Of a DNA stretch of 63,502 bases, positions 35,572 through 45,210 are shown piece after piece. A model generated the notes under the pieces. That model worked only from the letters and a program-made list of their open reading frames with translations. It was not told where the DNA came from and ran no database searches. Source of the DNA: JAGBWK01 sp964544595 (lineage in GTDB: Bacteria > Bacteroidota > Bacteroidia > Bacteroidales > Muribaculaceae); the NCBI GenBank assembly GCA_964544595.1, contig CAZJBM010000014.1, forward strand, positions 1 through 63,502, given 5' to 3'. The position numbers and the translations under genes were made by a program. Within the stretch, counting starts at the first letter, position 1. Each line of letters begins with the position of its first letter.

Positions 35572-37317
35572 ATGAAATCGATAGCCCTCATCCTATCAGC
35601 CTGTATGCTGACTTGCGCGCAACTCTCGGCCGACGAAGTCGTGAAGATGAAAATAATCGAAACCTCAGATGTGCATGGTAATTTCTTCCCTGAGGATTTC
35701 ATTACCCGGACGCCCGCCGAAGGGTCGCTCGCGAGAGTACACACTTTTACGGAGAACGCTCGCGAGGAAATGGGAAAGCGCAACGTCATTCTTCTCGACA
35801 ACGGCGATATACTTCAAGGACAACCCACCGCCTACTATTATAACTTCATCGACACGGTGTCGCCTCACGTGGCGTCGGCCATGACCCGCTTCATGGGATA
35901 CGACGCGGGAGCGATCGGGAACCACGATGTGGAGACGGGCCACGCGGTCTACGACCGCTGGGTCGCGCAAAACCCGTTTCCGACCCTTGGCGCGAATATT
36001 GTCAACGCCATGACGGGGCTACCCTATCTCAAACCTTACACCGTCATCAACAAGAACGGGATAAAAGTGGCGGTGCTCGGGCTCATCACCCCCGGCATAC
36101 CGGGCTGGCTTCCCGAAAATCTATGGGAAGGATTGAAATTCGAGGATATGCAGGCAACGGCAGCCAAATGGGTGCCATTCATCAAAGAAGTGGAGAAGCC
36201 CGATTTAATGATCGGCCTCTTTCACTCGGGCCGCGACTCCACCAAGACCGTGGCCGGAATCGCTGAAAACGGCTCGCTCATGGTGGCAAAACACGTTCCG
36301 GGCTTCGATATAGTGCTTATGGGGCACGACCATTCGCCGTACTACGACGTCATTACCAATGACTATGGCAAGAAAGTGGTGGTGGCAAATCCGGCTAATC
36401 AGGCCAAGCGGGTGGTAGACATCGACGTGACCTTTACCCGCGACGCCCGCGGGAAGGTGACGCTTAAAGAAATTGACGGTCGACTGACAGATATGACCCC
36501 CTACGAGCCGTCAGCCGCGTTTTTGGATAAATTCAATACGCAACGCGACTCCGTGGCTCGCTACGTTGACCGCAATATCGGCCACATTTGCTCGCCACTG
36601 ACTACCCGCGACGCCTACTTCGGGCCATCGGCATTTATCGATTTCATCAACGCGATGCAGCTCGACCTCACCGACGCCGACATATCTTTCACGGCGCCGC
36701 TATCGTTCGACGCCAACATTCCGGCCGGGGATATATCGGTCAGCGATATGTTTAATCTCTACAAGTATGAGAATATGCTTTACACAATGGCGTTGACGGG
36801 GCAGGAGGTGAAGGACTATCTCGAAATGTCGTACGACATCTGGACCAACACCATGACCTCGCCTGAAGATCATCTTCTCCGCCTTAAGGAGCAGGGGGCA
36901 GGCTCGTCAGACATGACCCACACAGGATTTCAATATCCGTCGTACAACTTCGACTCCGCGGCCGGGATTATCTACACCGTGGACGTGACTAAGCCCCGCG
37001 GCAAAAAAATCGACATCGTGTCGATGGCCGACGGCACTCCCTTTGACCCGGCTAAAACCTACAAGGTAGCCATCAACTCCTACCGCGGTAACGGCGGCGG
37101 CAATCTGCTGACCGAGGGCGCCGGCATAGCGTTGGCCGACTTGCCAAGCCGCATCATCACGTCGACCGACAAAGATTTGCGCTACTACCTGATGGAGTAT
37201 ATCGCGTCGCATCCCGAAGGCCTCAATCCGCAGCCGCTCAACCAATGGCGATTTATCCCGGAGGAAATCGCGCTGCCCGCCGCTGCCCGCGACCGCGCGA
37301 TCCTCTTCGCGGAATAA
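35572..37317 (+). CDS. Secreted 5'-nucleotidase / UDP-sugar hydrolase-type metallophosphatase
   Basis: The ATG at 35572 gives 581 residues and a signal peptide (MKSIALILSACMLTCAQLSA); the frame is open further upstream, inside the DUF1294 gene. The N-terminal metallophosphatase domain has all metal sites: ETSDVHGNFF, LLDNGDILQG, GAIGNHDVE, FHSGRD and LMGHDHSPY. The C-terminal 5'-nucleotidase domain (from about 335) has the substrate-binding NSYRGNGGGNLLTEG. It releases nucleosides from extracellular nucleotides or hydrolyses related phosphate esters in the periplasm or outside. Two bases separate it from DUF1294, and a strong hairpin follows. Its link to the SrfB/SrfC cluster is by strand and spacing only. 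Confidence 0.9.
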   Translation: MKSIALILSACMLTCAQLSADEVVKMKIIETSDVHGNFFPEDFITRTPAEGSLARVHTFTENAREEMGKRNVILLDNGDILQGQPTAYYYNFIDTVSPHVASAMTRFMGYDAGAIGNHDVETGHAVYDRWVAQNPFPTLGANIVNAMTGLPYLKPYTVINKNGIKVAVLGLITPGIPGWLPENLWEGLKFEDMQATAAKWVPFIKEVEKPDLMIGLFHSGRDSTKTVAGIAENGSLMVAKHVPGFDIVLMGHDHSPYYDVITNDYGKKVVVANPANQAKRVVDIDVTFTRDARGKVTLKEIDGRLTDMTPYEPSAAFLDKFNTQRDSVARYVDRNIGHICSPLTTRDAYFGPSAFIDFINAMQLDLTDADISFTAPLSFDANIPAGDISVSDMFNLYKYENMLYTMALTGQEVKDYLEMSYDIWTNTMTSPEDHLLRLKEQGAGSSDMTHTGFQYPSYNFDSAAGIIYTVDVTKPRGKKIDIVSMADGTPFDPAKTYKVAINSYRGNGGGNLLTEGAGIALADLPSRIITSTDKDLRYYLMEYIASHPEGLNPQPLNQWRFIPEEIALPAAARDRAILFAE

Positions 37318-37338
37318 ACTTCACGATAAGGCAACCAT

Positions 37339-37384
37339 AATACAATGCGGGGACGCTCCGATCGGCTCGTCCCCGCATTGTATT
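37339..37384. terminator. Bidirectional terminator between the nucleotidase and argC genes
   Basis: A perfect 17-bp stem: AATACAATGCGGGGACG (37339-37355) and its complement at 37368-37384, with a 12-base loop. It lies between two convergent genes. Confidence 0.85.
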
Positions 37385-37402
37385 ATTAAATCAAAGATTT
37401 CG

Positions 37403-38386
37403 CTAAAAGGCTGAAGGCTTCAGGGTGAGGCCGGTGCGCTCGCTGAGGCCGAAGAGGAGGTTCATGTTGTGAACGGCTGTTCCGGCTCCACCTTTGAGCA
37501 GGTTGTCGAGCACGGCGGTGATGAGCAAGCGGTTGCCGATCTTATCGACATGGATGATGCATTTATTGGTGTTGACCACATCCTTAAGGTCGGGGTAACG
37601 CTCTGACCTGAAAGTGAAATTATGGTCGATGTAAGCTTCGTCGTAAAGCGCGCGGATAGCTTCGACATCGGTGTCGGGGTCGACGGTCATATACGCCACC
37701 GCAACGACGCCGCGGGTAAAGCATCCGCGCAAGGTCACCATAAGAATCTCCCGGTCGAAGTCGGGTTGCAGTGACGAAATGAGCTGGCGTATTTCTCCCA
37801 TCTGCTGATGCTGAAACGGCTTATATAGGGTAATGTTGCCGTTGCGCTGCGAGTAGTTGGTCTGGGTGAGGGTATTGACATCCTCGAATGTGCTGCCGCC
37901 AATCGCGGTAACGTGAATGTCGGATTTGAGCAGACCGTTCTCGGCCAGAGGGAGCAGAGCGAGCTCGACGGCGGTGGCAAACGAGCCGGGATTGGCCACA
38001 TGAATCGCGCCGCGCACCATCGGCTTACGGTTGAGTTCGGGCAATCCGTAGACGAAATCGTGCTCAGAATCGTCGTTTTTGAGGCGGAAATCGCGTGAAA
38101 GATCTATGATTTTGACCTTTTCGGGTATATCGTTAGCGGCTAAAAACGGCTTGATTTCGCCATGAGGAAGGCAAGAAAAGAGCACGTCGACATCGTCCCA
38201 GGGGGTTTCGGTGGTGAAACGCAGATAGGTTTCGCCGAGCAGACCTTGGTGGATATCGGCGATGAGTTCTCCGGCGTGTTCGGGCGAGTTAACCCACAAC
38301 ATCTCAACATCGGGGTGATTTATCAGAAGGCGAAGAAGCTCCCCGGCTGTATAGGCGGCTCCTCCGAGAATCGCGGCTTTTATCAT
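37403..38386 (-). CDS. argC: ArgC: N-acetyl-gamma-glutamyl-phosphate reductase homologue with altered active site
   Basis: 327 residues, normal length for ArgC, which reduces N-acyl-glutamyl phosphate to the semialdehyde in arginine synthesis. The N-terminus is a Rossmann-type start (AAILGGAAYTAGELLRLLINHP; canonical GYTGGEL is altered to AYTAGEL). The family signature VANPGSFATAVELALLP matches except that the catalytic Cys is Ser (TCG codon). The usual GSTGAG loop is GGSTFEDVN, and the HxH pair before EI reads HQQMGEI, so one His is Gln. Clearly homologous overall (DLSRDFRL, YGLPELNRK, TLRGCFTRGVVAV). It may work by another chemistry, on another substrate, or be inactive. It follows argR on the same strand after 99 bp. 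Confidence 0.85.
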   Translation of the reverse strand: MIKAAILGGAAYTAGELLRLLINHPDVEMLWVNSPEHAGELIADIHQGLLGETYLRFTTETPWDDVDVLFSCLPHGEIKPFLAANDIPEKVKIIDLSRDFRLKNDDSEHDFVYGLPELNRKPMVRGAIHVANPGSFATAVELALLPLAENGLLKSDIHVTAIGGSTFEDVNTLTQTNYSQRNGNITLYKPFQHQQMGEIRQLISSLQPDFDREILMVTLRGCFTRGVVAVAYMTVDPDTDVEAIRALYDEAYIDHNFTFRSERYPDLKDVVNTNKCIIHVDKIGNRLLITAVLDNLLKGGAGTAVHNMNLLFGLSERTGLTLKPSAF

Positions 38387-38485
38387 GGTATGTATCGAGA
38401 TTTAATTATTGTAAAGTCACATTATTAAGTCATTTAAAAGCTTTATGCGCGGCCGGGCAGGGAAGAGGGGATGGGCTTGCGAGCG

Positions 38486-39004
38486 CTATTTACGGAGGTG
38501 TTCGCGGGCATCTTCAACCACTTCGGGGGGAAGGATTGTGGCAAACGTTTCGAGAACATCCTCGCGGTTAGCCGACTCGTCGAGCGCCACAATGACGGTG
38601 TCGGCTCCGGCGATAGTGCCGAGAATGAGGTCGGAATGCATGGAGTCAATATCGTAGGCAATGCCTCCGGCATATCCTCCGCGGGTTTTGATCACCGCGA
38701 TGTTGCCCGACAGACGGAGCAGAAGCGCGGCGCTGTGAAAGGGCGATTGCAATGCCTGGCCGTCGTCGTTGCCATTCGCCCTTGATTTTTGCAGAATCTC
38801 AAGCGAAGTGACGACATAGCGGTAACCGCCTGTCTCGTTAGCCACTTTCATGGTGCGCAATTTCTTCAAGTCGCGCGATAACGTCGACTGGGTGACATCA
38901 TACCCTCTCTTGGCAAGGTGCTTTGAAAGCTCGTCCTGAGAGCTGATACTGTTGTCAGCGAGAATCTCAACTATGGCAGAGAGCCTTGATTTTCTGGTTT
39001 TCAT
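38486..39004 (-). CDS. argR: Arginine repressor ArgR
   Basis: 172 residues. A winged-helix DNA-binding domain (residues about 1-75: RLSAIVEILADNSISSQDEL, GYDVTQSTLSRDLKKLRTMK) is followed by the oligomerisation and arginine-binding domain (about 85-170) with GTIAGADTVIVALDES, the Asp-Asp-type pocket segment in the usual GTIAGDDT position (here GADT). A hexamer with bound arginine normally represses arginine genes. Located directly upstream of argC, which it probably controls together with itself. A long leader of about 160 nt precedes the ATG. Confidence 0.93.
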   Translation of the reverse strand: MKTRKSRLSAIVEILADNSISSQDELSKHLAKRGYDVTQSTLSRDLKKLRTMKVANETGGYRYVVTSLEILQKSRANGNDDGQALQSPFHSAALLLRLSGNIAVIKTRGGYAGGIAYDIDSMHSDLILGTIAGADTVIVALDESANREDVLETFATILPPEVVEDAREHLRK

Positions 39005-39161
39005 CGTTTCTTGTTGCCTATCCCTTTCCGATACGTGCTCAGAAAGTTTAGGGAAATGCTACAGTGTGTTAATTTTACATATATTATTAGTTAGAAAAGG
39101 CTACCTCGATAATTATTGACGTTCAATTAACATAGAGTAGCATCTCAACTATAAAGCACTA

Positions 39162-39169
39162 CAAAATTA
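39162..39169 (-). promoter_or_regulatory. Putative argR-argC promoter -7 element
   Basis: On the minus strand TAATTTTG fits TAnnTTTG, about 158 bp before the argR start. I looked for a clear 18-bp ArgR operator palindrome nearby and found none. Confidence 0.4.
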
Positions 39170-39255
39170 CAAAAAACTTTTAATTCTTACTAAAAAAGTG
39201 AAATATTTCGCGAAAAATTGCGCAATTTTGCACCCGCAATAATTGTTGAAAGCGT

Positions 39256-39804
39256 ATGACAACAGAATATAATCAAATGCAGTCGGTGAAACGCCGGTTT
39301 TTCGCTATGCGCAACGGCGTCATTGCCGACACGCTCCGCCGCGGAGGGTCGAAGTTTCGCATAATATTTGGCCTTAACTTGCCGCAGATTATTGATATAG
39401 CCCGCGAGATAGGACCCGATCCGCAGCTCGCCGCCCAACTTTGGGCCAACTCGTCGACCCGCGAGAGCCGGCTGCTCGCTCCGATGCTGATGACTCCAGC
39501 CGACTACTCTGAGGATCAAGTCCTTGAGCTATGCCATGATATAATCGACATTGAGGAGGCCGACATATTCTGCCACAGGTTTTTACGTCATCACGACTCC
39601 GCCGAGGCGATTGCCGAGCGGCTTTCGTCGGAGCGCAACCCGATGATGCGCTATGTTGCTCTGCGGCTCATGTTCAACATCGTTTCGCGGCATCCGGCGA
39701 AGGCATCCGAAATGGCAAAGCGACTGTCGGACTCACCCGCCGGGTTCGTGCGCTCACTCGCCGCGCGACTACTCGACGAGGCCCAATTTCTGCTCAATGG
39801 CTAA
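39256..39804 (+). CDS. HEAT-repeat protein resembling AlkD DNA glycosylases
   Basis: 182 residues, shorter than typical AlkD (about 230). Helical HEAT-like repeats run through the whole chain: LPQIIDIAREIGPDPQLAAQ, NSSTRESRLLAPMLM, DIEEADIFCHRFLRHHDSAE, NPMMRYVALRLMFNIV. The combination of E-x-R-L-L-A and a W-A-N-S-S-x-R-E-S-R turn is reminiscent of the DNA-alkylation-repair family. The short length and missing C-terminal helices make enzymatic activity uncertain. Single gene, divergent from argR. Confidence 0.65.
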   Translation: MTTEYNQMQSVKRRFFAMRNGVIADTLRRGGSKFRIIFGLNLPQIIDIAREIGPDPQLAAQLWANSSTRESRLLAPMLMTPADYSEDQVLELCHDIIDIEEADIFCHRFLRHHDSAEAIAERLSSERNPMMRYVALRLMFNIVSRHPAKASEMAKRLSDSPAGFVRSLAARLLDEAQFLLNG

Positions 39805-39863
39805 GTTTCGCGTTTTTCTCGCGCATTTAATCATTTTTTAATGATTTATTGGACTAAACGCGC

Positions 39864-39871
39864 TATATTCG
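39864..39871 (+). promoter_or_regulatory. Putative -7 element for the secreted OB-fold protein
   Basis: TATATTCG fits TAnnTTCG and lies 63 bp before the ATG at 39935; the spacer is AT-rich. Confidence 0.4.
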
Positions 39872-39934
39872 CGATATAAATATCTCTCAAAAATCGCAAA
39901 ACCAACTTTTTATCAATCATAATCCCAATTTTTT

Positions 39935-41503
39935 ATGAAAAAACTTCTACTCTCAATGGCGTGTCTGCTCGGCCTCTCAGCAACTATGTCGGCAGAAACC
40001 GTGCTTGAAGTTAAAAACTTCGCGAATGTCGATGGCACCTATGTTGATGCAACCGACAAAGCAGCTGCTCACTATCAGCCGTTAAACTCTTTCAATCTCG
40101 GCCAATACACCTTAAGCTTCGACAAAGGCTCGAGCAGCACAGCTCCCGCTCTTTATGCCTCGACAGCGGCAAGCGGCAAAGACGAATGGACCGTACGTTT
40201 TTACGCAAGCAACTCAATGACATTTGCCGCTCCGGCCGGAACAACGATGACTAAAGTCGTGTTCTCCGACGGCTCAAGCGGCACCAAAGACGCAGCGCAC
40301 ACTGTCGACACAGGCGCGATCAGCAATGTAACCACCTCAGGCTTCACATGGACCGGCTCGGCCTCGAAATTCACCGTTACCGCTGTGAAGAGCATCCGTT
40401 TCGCTAAAGTGACCATCTACGTTGACGGCGAAGTTAACGTTGATCCCGATCCCGTTGACGCAACCACCGTAAACAACCTCAAAGAGGCTAAGGCTCTCGC
40501 ACCCGAGACCCCCTATATCCTCAACTGCGAGCCCGTAGTGGTTTACAACTTCAAGGCCTACAACTTCATCTACGACGGCGCTAACTACGCTTTGCTTTAC
40601 GGCCCCACCGACCTCAAGGCAGGCGACAAAATCAAATCAGGCTCAACCGGCAAAATCTCTACCTTCAACAACCTCATCCAGCTCGCTCCCACAAAATACG
40701 AGGTTGACGGCACCGGCACAATCCCCTCGCCCGAAGTAATTCCTTTCGACGACATCGCCGCCACTATGGTCGCTTCAAACCAGGACCTTTACATCACTAT
40801 CAAAGGCGTGAAAATCAGCAAAGACAACCTCCAGCTTGGCACCGTGACCTCAGACGACGAGACCATCAGCGTGAACCTCTACAACCGCTCTAACCTCACC
40901 GTCGCACCCGGTACTTACGACATCACCGGCTTCATCGGCGTTTATCAGACCACCGTTCAGCTCAATATCGCTGAGATGGTCGGCGAAGCTGATCCCATCA
41001 CCGTTGGCGGTACAGGCGAAGGCACCGCAGCATCGCCCTATGACTGCACCCGCGCTATCGATCTCGTGAAGAGCGGTCTCCAAACCGACGAAGAGGTTTA
41101 CGTCAAAGGCATCGTGGTTTCGCTTAAAACCGCTGTTGCCGACATCGACAAGTACCACAATATCGACTACTGGATTTCTGACGACGGCACTGCCGACAAC
41201 CAGCTCCAGGTGTTCCGCGGCCTCTACTTCAATGGTGCGGAATTCACCTCTGAAAATGCTGTTAAGGCCGGCGACGTAGTTGTAGTGAAAGGCAAACTCA
41301 CTCTCTACAACACTACAGTTGAACTCGACAGAGACAATCAGCTCGTTGAGCTCAACGGCAATACCGGCGGCGTTGAAAACGTCACTATCGACCTAAACGC
41401 TCCCGCTGAATACTTCAACCTCCAGGGCCAGCGCGTTGAGAATCCCGCCAACGGTCTCTTCATCCGCCGCCAGGCAGGCAAAGCAGTGAAAGTGATCCTC
41501 TGA
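39935..41503 (+). CDS. Secreted multi-domain protein with OB-fold (DUF6359-like) module and sorting tail
   Basis: 522 residues. Signal peptide (MKKLLLSMACLLGLSATMSA), then a beta-rich N-terminal module (about 22-165), a second beta module (about 175-330), and an OB-fold-like module from about 345 whose entry GTGEGTAASPYDCTRAIDLV and VYVKGIVVS are typical of DUF6359/DUF5689-type domains. The end (YFNLQGQRVENPANGLFIRR) is a Bacteroidetes sorting tail. Such proteins are surface-exposed and often bind glycans or DNA, but no specific ligand is indicated. Single gene with its own terminator. Confidence 0.78.
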   Translation: MKKLLLSMACLLGLSATMSAETVLEVKNFANVDGTYVDATDKAAAHYQPLNSFNLGQYTLSFDKGSSSTAPALYASTAASGKDEWTVRFYASNSMTFAAPAGTTMTKVVFSDGSSGTKDAAHTVDTGAISNVTTSGFTWTGSASKFTVTAVKSIRFAKVTIYVDGEVNVDPDPVDATTVNNLKEAKALAPETPYILNCEPVVVYNFKAYNFIYDGANYALLYGPTDLKAGDKIKSGSTGKISTFNNLIQLAPTKYEVDGTGTIPSPEVIPFDDIAATMVASNQDLYITIKGVKISKDNLQLGTVTSDDETISVNLYNRSNLTVAPGTYDITGFIGVYQTTVQLNIAEMVGEADPITVGGTGEGTAASPYDCTRAIDLVKSGLQTDEEVYVKGIVVSLKTAVADIDKYHNIDYWISDDGTADNQLQVFRGLYFNGAEFTSENAVKAGDVVVVKGKLTLYNTTVELDRDNQLVELNGNTGGVENVTIDLNAPAEYFNLQGQRVENPANGLFIRRQAGKAVKVIL

Positions 41504-41551
41504 TTTCTCTGAAGGATTACAATCAACAACGCGATTCATCCTTTACTCATA

Positions 41552-41583
41552 CAAGCCTCGGGCCTCAAGCCCGGGGCTTGTTT
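41552..41583 (+). terminator. Terminator hairpin after the OB-fold protein gene
   Basis: CAAGCCTCGGGC (41552-41563) pairs with GCCCGGGGCTTG (41569-41580; one G-T pair), loop CTCAA, with a short T run. Confidence 0.7.
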
Positions 41584-41679
41584 CGCATAACGCCTTACCC
41601 GCCGACAACCGCGCCTGCGACCCGATGCGCCGCGATAAACTTTTTTGGCAATTAGTAGGCTTTTCTGAAATTTGTTTCG

Positions 41680-41687
41680 TATTTTTG
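41680..41687 (+). promoter_or_regulatory. Promoter -7 element for the AsmA-HAD operon
   Basis: TATTTTTG fits TAnnTTTG, 22 bp before the ATG of the AsmA gene. Confidence 0.5.
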
Positions 41688-41709
41688 CATTATTAATAGA
41701 CTATTTGTT

Positions 41710-44700
41710 ATGAGCGAGAAAGAGAGATTACAACAAAACGACGACTCTTCAGCGCAGCCTTCGACCGCCGAAACCACCGACCGATCGACCGCAAAGAGGA
41801 AAAAACCGCTGCCATACCGCATTTTCAAATGGCTGACGGTGACTGTAGTCTCAATCGTCGCATTTGTTATACTGCTCATAACGCTTACCATATGGATCTT
41901 ATCTCCCGGACAGCTCACTCCCCTTATAGAAAAACTCGGGTCGGATTACCTCAACGCCAAAGTCGAAATCGAGAAAGCCGAGCTGACGTTCTGGAAATCA
42001 TTTCCACGCCTGAAAATATCGGTCGACGGGATTAACGTGATCAGCAAGTCGCTCGACGCGCTCCCCGCCGAAATAAAGTCGACGCTCCCGGCCAATGCCG
42101 ACTCGGTAATGAGCGTCGGCCATTTCGAGGGTGGGATAAACGTGCTGAAGATAATAGGCGGCACAATCCACCTCAACGATGTAGAAATCGACCGCCCCCG
42201 CATCAATCTTATTCAGGTCACCGACTCGGTCTCTAACTTCGACATATTCCCGCAATCAGAACCCGACACCACCAAGCTGTCGCTTCCCGACATTTATATC
42301 AATCGCTTCAGAATCACCAACGCCGCGCCGATTACCTACAAGTCACTTAACGACACAATCGACTTCAACCTCAATCTGACGACGGTTGAGCTCGACAACG
42401 AGAATCCGCTTTACTCCCTCAAAATCGACACCCGCATTGAGACACCGATGCTCAATGAGGTCGCCTACAAGGAAATCGAGTTCAAGCTCAACGGCGGCAT
42501 AGGTTGGAGTCCCGCCGAGCCTTACCAGATAAAGCTCGAAAACATCTCAATAATTCTCGCCGAGCTCGATGCCCGATTCAACGCCGCCATCAACCTGGAG
42601 AACGACCTGACGGTCGAATCGTTTGATTTCGACATAAACCGCCTCAACATCAACAAGCTGAAAAAACACTTCCCGGAATCGATGCGCGAAATCTCCAATA
42701 TGCTACATACCACTATGGAGGTTGACATTTCGGCCAAGCTGACGCGACCTTACACGTTTAATTCGCAGATGGGTATACCCTCCTTTACCGCCAAAATCGA
42801 TATACCCGACTGCGAACTGCGCTACAATCAGCTGCAATTCAACTCTCTTGCCATCAACGTGACAGCCGACATAAACGGCAACGACCTAAACCGCTCGATA
42901 GTAAATCTGAATAAACTGGCTATCAACGGCAATGTAATCAACGCGTCGCTTAGCGGGTCAGCCACCAATATGATGGCCGACCCGCTTATCAAAGGGCACT
43001 TCGACGGGGAGGTGGATTTCTCCCGATTCCCTAAATTGCTGACCGACAAAATGCGCGCCTCAATCAAGGGTATACTCCGAGGCTCAACCGATTTTCGCTT
43101 CCACGTCAGCGACCTCTCGGCCGACAATTTCCATTTCATGAGATTTGACGGCAAAATCGACCTCACTGATTTCCACCTCGTCACTCCCGACTCAGTCACC
43201 AGAGCTTACGCCCGATACTCGACCCTCACCTTCGGCTCCAACGAGCACTTCCGCGCCGACAACGGCGTGCTATCAGACTCGCTGCTGATCGTCAGAGTGA
43301 AGTCCGACACCATAAGCATACACACCAACGGCATTTCGGCGCGCATACGCAATCTCGCAGCGACCGTGGGCACCTCCAACAACTCATCAACTACCGACAC
43401 TACCGTAATATCGCCTATCGGAGGTTACATAGGATTTGACCACGCCGCGTATGACTCAGAAATCGACCGAACCAACATACGCCTTGTCAACGCCAAAGGC
43501 TTCGGCTCACTGCATCGATACAAAGGCAACGCCAAAGTGCCGCAGCTCGGGCTTCGGCTCAACATTGGCAAGGTTGGCGTGCGCCATGAGCAGATACTCG
43601 CCGGAGTAGAAGAGTCGTCGCTCGAATTTGTCGCACATTTCAATCCCCGCCGTCTCGACCGCAAATGGTATAAGCACCCCGGCGACAGCACCTCGCGCCC
43701 GCGCCGCCGCAAAAATGGCGCCGACAGGCCGATCATGACCAAAGCGCATCTCGACTCGATAGGGGCGCAGACGCTTGATCTCGACATGGACAATTCGCTG
43801 CGCAGCCTTCTTTTCCGCTGGAACATCAAAGCGGAGCTTAAGGCTAAGAACGGAGCGATACGGATGCCTTACATCCACCTTCCCAACCGATTCAACGACC
43901 TCGACATAGCTATCGACACCGACTCGATCGCGCTCAACAGCCTGCATTATAATTTGGGCAGCAGCGACTTCGCCTTCAACGGGGCGATTTCAAATCTTAA
44001 AGGCGCGCTAAACTCCCGCCGCCCTACCCCGCTGCGACTTGACTTCAACGTCGTTTCCGACCTTATCAACATCAACGAGGTGGCCCAAGCGCTCGCCAGC
44101 CCCGAGAAAAAAATGGTGCATAACGTGGGGAGCAGCCTCGATACGTGGGCCTCAAATGAGCTTAAGGATGTTGAGCATCCCGACGAAACCCCCGACTCGG
44201 TTTTCGGTCCGATACTCGTTCCGGTCAATATCGACGCGGGCTTCACATTCAATGCCAAGCGGGTAATATACAGCGACCTGCTTCTTCGCGAGCTTCAGGG
44301 GCAGATACTCGTTTACCACGGAGTGATGAACGTCAACAACCTCTCGGCAAAAACCGACCTCGGCGACCTCAACCTCTCGGCGTTGTACGCGGCCCCGACG
44401 CCCAACAACATGAGCTTCGGGTTAGGGATGTTGCTCAACAAGATAAGAATCAACCAGTTGCCAAAAGTAATCCCATCTATCGACTCAATCATGCCGATAA
44501 TGCATCATCTCAACGGCATAGTTGACGCCAACGTGGCCGTGACGTGCGACCTGACCCCCGATATGTACCTCAACATCGGCACACTGAAGTCGGCCATGAA
44601 ATTCACCGGCGACAGCCTTGTGCTATTTGACTACGATACGTTTAAAAACATCTCCAAATGGTTGCTCTTCAAAGACAAAAACAGCAACATGATTAACCAT

Positions 44701-45210
44701 ATCAGCATGGAGCTGACCGTTGACAACGGCGTAATCAACGTTTACCCCTTCATCGTCGACATCGACCGCTACAAGCTCGGCGTGATGGGCATGACCAATC
44801 TCGACTTCGACATGAACTATCATATCGCGGTGCTTAAATCCCCTATCCCGTTCAAATTCGGCATCAACATAAAGGGGAAGCCGGAGAAAATGAAGATACG
44901 TCTCGGCGGAGCCAAATTCAAGGAGAATATGATGACCAGGCACGACTCTATCGCGTCGACGATGAGAATAAATCTTCTCGGCGAGATGAGCCGCGCATTC
45001 AAGCGCGGCCTGAGAGCCGCCCGCCTCGGCCCGCTCGACATCCAGAGCCGCGCTGACACCACTTATATGAACGCCCCGGAAGCCATTATCACCCATCAGG
45101 ATTCAATACTGATGATACAGGAAGGGCTTATCCCCGCACCTGACTCTATCAAGCATATTCAGGCTCCGGCGGCCAAATCACCAAGGAAAGGGAAAAAAGG
45201 AAAAAAATGA
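41710..45210 (+). CDS. AsmA-family envelope protein
   Basis: 1166 residues. A basic N-terminus is followed by one membrane segment (about 41-64) and a very long periplasmic body built of beta strands. The N-terminal AsmA hallmark is present (SDYLNAKVEIEKAELTFWKSFPRLKISVDGINV), and the C-terminal AsmA_2-like region (from about 800) ends in a Lys-rich tail (KSPRKGKKGKK). AsmA-like proteins are thought to bridge inner and outer membranes and move phospholipids. The next gene overlaps its stop codon by 4 bp. Confidence 0.88.
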   Translation: MSEKERLQQNDDSSAQPSTAETTDRSTAKRKKPLPYRIFKWLTVTVVSIVAFVILLITLTIWILSPGQLTPLIEKLGSDYLNAKVEIEKAELTFWKSFPRLKISVDGINVISKSLDALPAEIKSTLPANADSVMSVGHFEGGINVLKIIGGTIHLNDVEIDRPRINLIQVTDSVSNFDIFPQSEPDTTKLSLPDIYINRFRITNAAPITYKSLNDTIDFNLNLTTVELDNENPLYSLKIDTRIETPMLNEVAYKEIEFKLNGGIGWSPAEPYQIKLENISIILAELDARFNAAINLENDLTVESFDFDINRLNINKLKKHFPESMREISNMLHTTMEVDISAKLTRPYTFNSQMGIPSFTAKIDIPDCELRYNQLQFNSLAINVTADINGNDLNRSIVNLNKLAINGNVINASLSGSATNMMADPLIKGHFDGEVDFSRFPKLLTDKMRASIKGILRGSTDFRFHVSDLSADNFHFMRFDGKIDLTDFHLVTPDSVTRAYARYSTLTFGSNEHFRADNGVLSDSLLIVRVKSDTISIHTNGISARIRNLAATVGTSNNSSTTDTTVISPIGGYIGFDHAAYDSEIDRTNIRLVNAKGFGSLHRYKGNAKVPQLGLRLNIGKVGVRHEQILAGVEESSLEFVAHFNPRRLDRKWYKHPGDSTSRPRRRKNGADRPIMTKAHLDSIGAQTLDLDMDNSLRSLLFRWNIKAELKAKNGAIRMPYIHLPNRFNDLDIAIDTDSIALNSLHYNLGSSDFAFNGAISNLKGALNSRRPTPLRLDFNVVSDLININEVAQALASPEKKMVHNVGSSLDTWASNELKDVEHPDETPDSVFGPILVPVNIDAGFTFNAKRVIYSDLLLRELQGQILVYHGVMNVNNLSAKTDLGDLNLSALYAAPTPNNMSFGLGMLLNKIRINQLPKVIPSIDSIMPIMHHLNGIVDANVAVTCDLTPDMYLNIGTLKSAMKFTGDSLVLFDYDTFKNISKWLLFKDKNSNMINHISMELTVDNGVINVYPFIVDIDRYKLGVMGMTNLDFDMNYHIAVLKSPIPFKFGINIKGKPEKMKIRLGGAKFKENMMTRHDSIASTMRINLLGEMSRAFKRGLRAARLGPLDIQSRADTTYMNAPEAIITHQDSILMIQEGLIPAPDSIKHIQAPAAKSPRKGKKGKK

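Noticed and set aside
39005..39255. ArgR operator palindrome
   Set aside because: I found only partial AT-rich matches and no convincing 18-bp palindrome.
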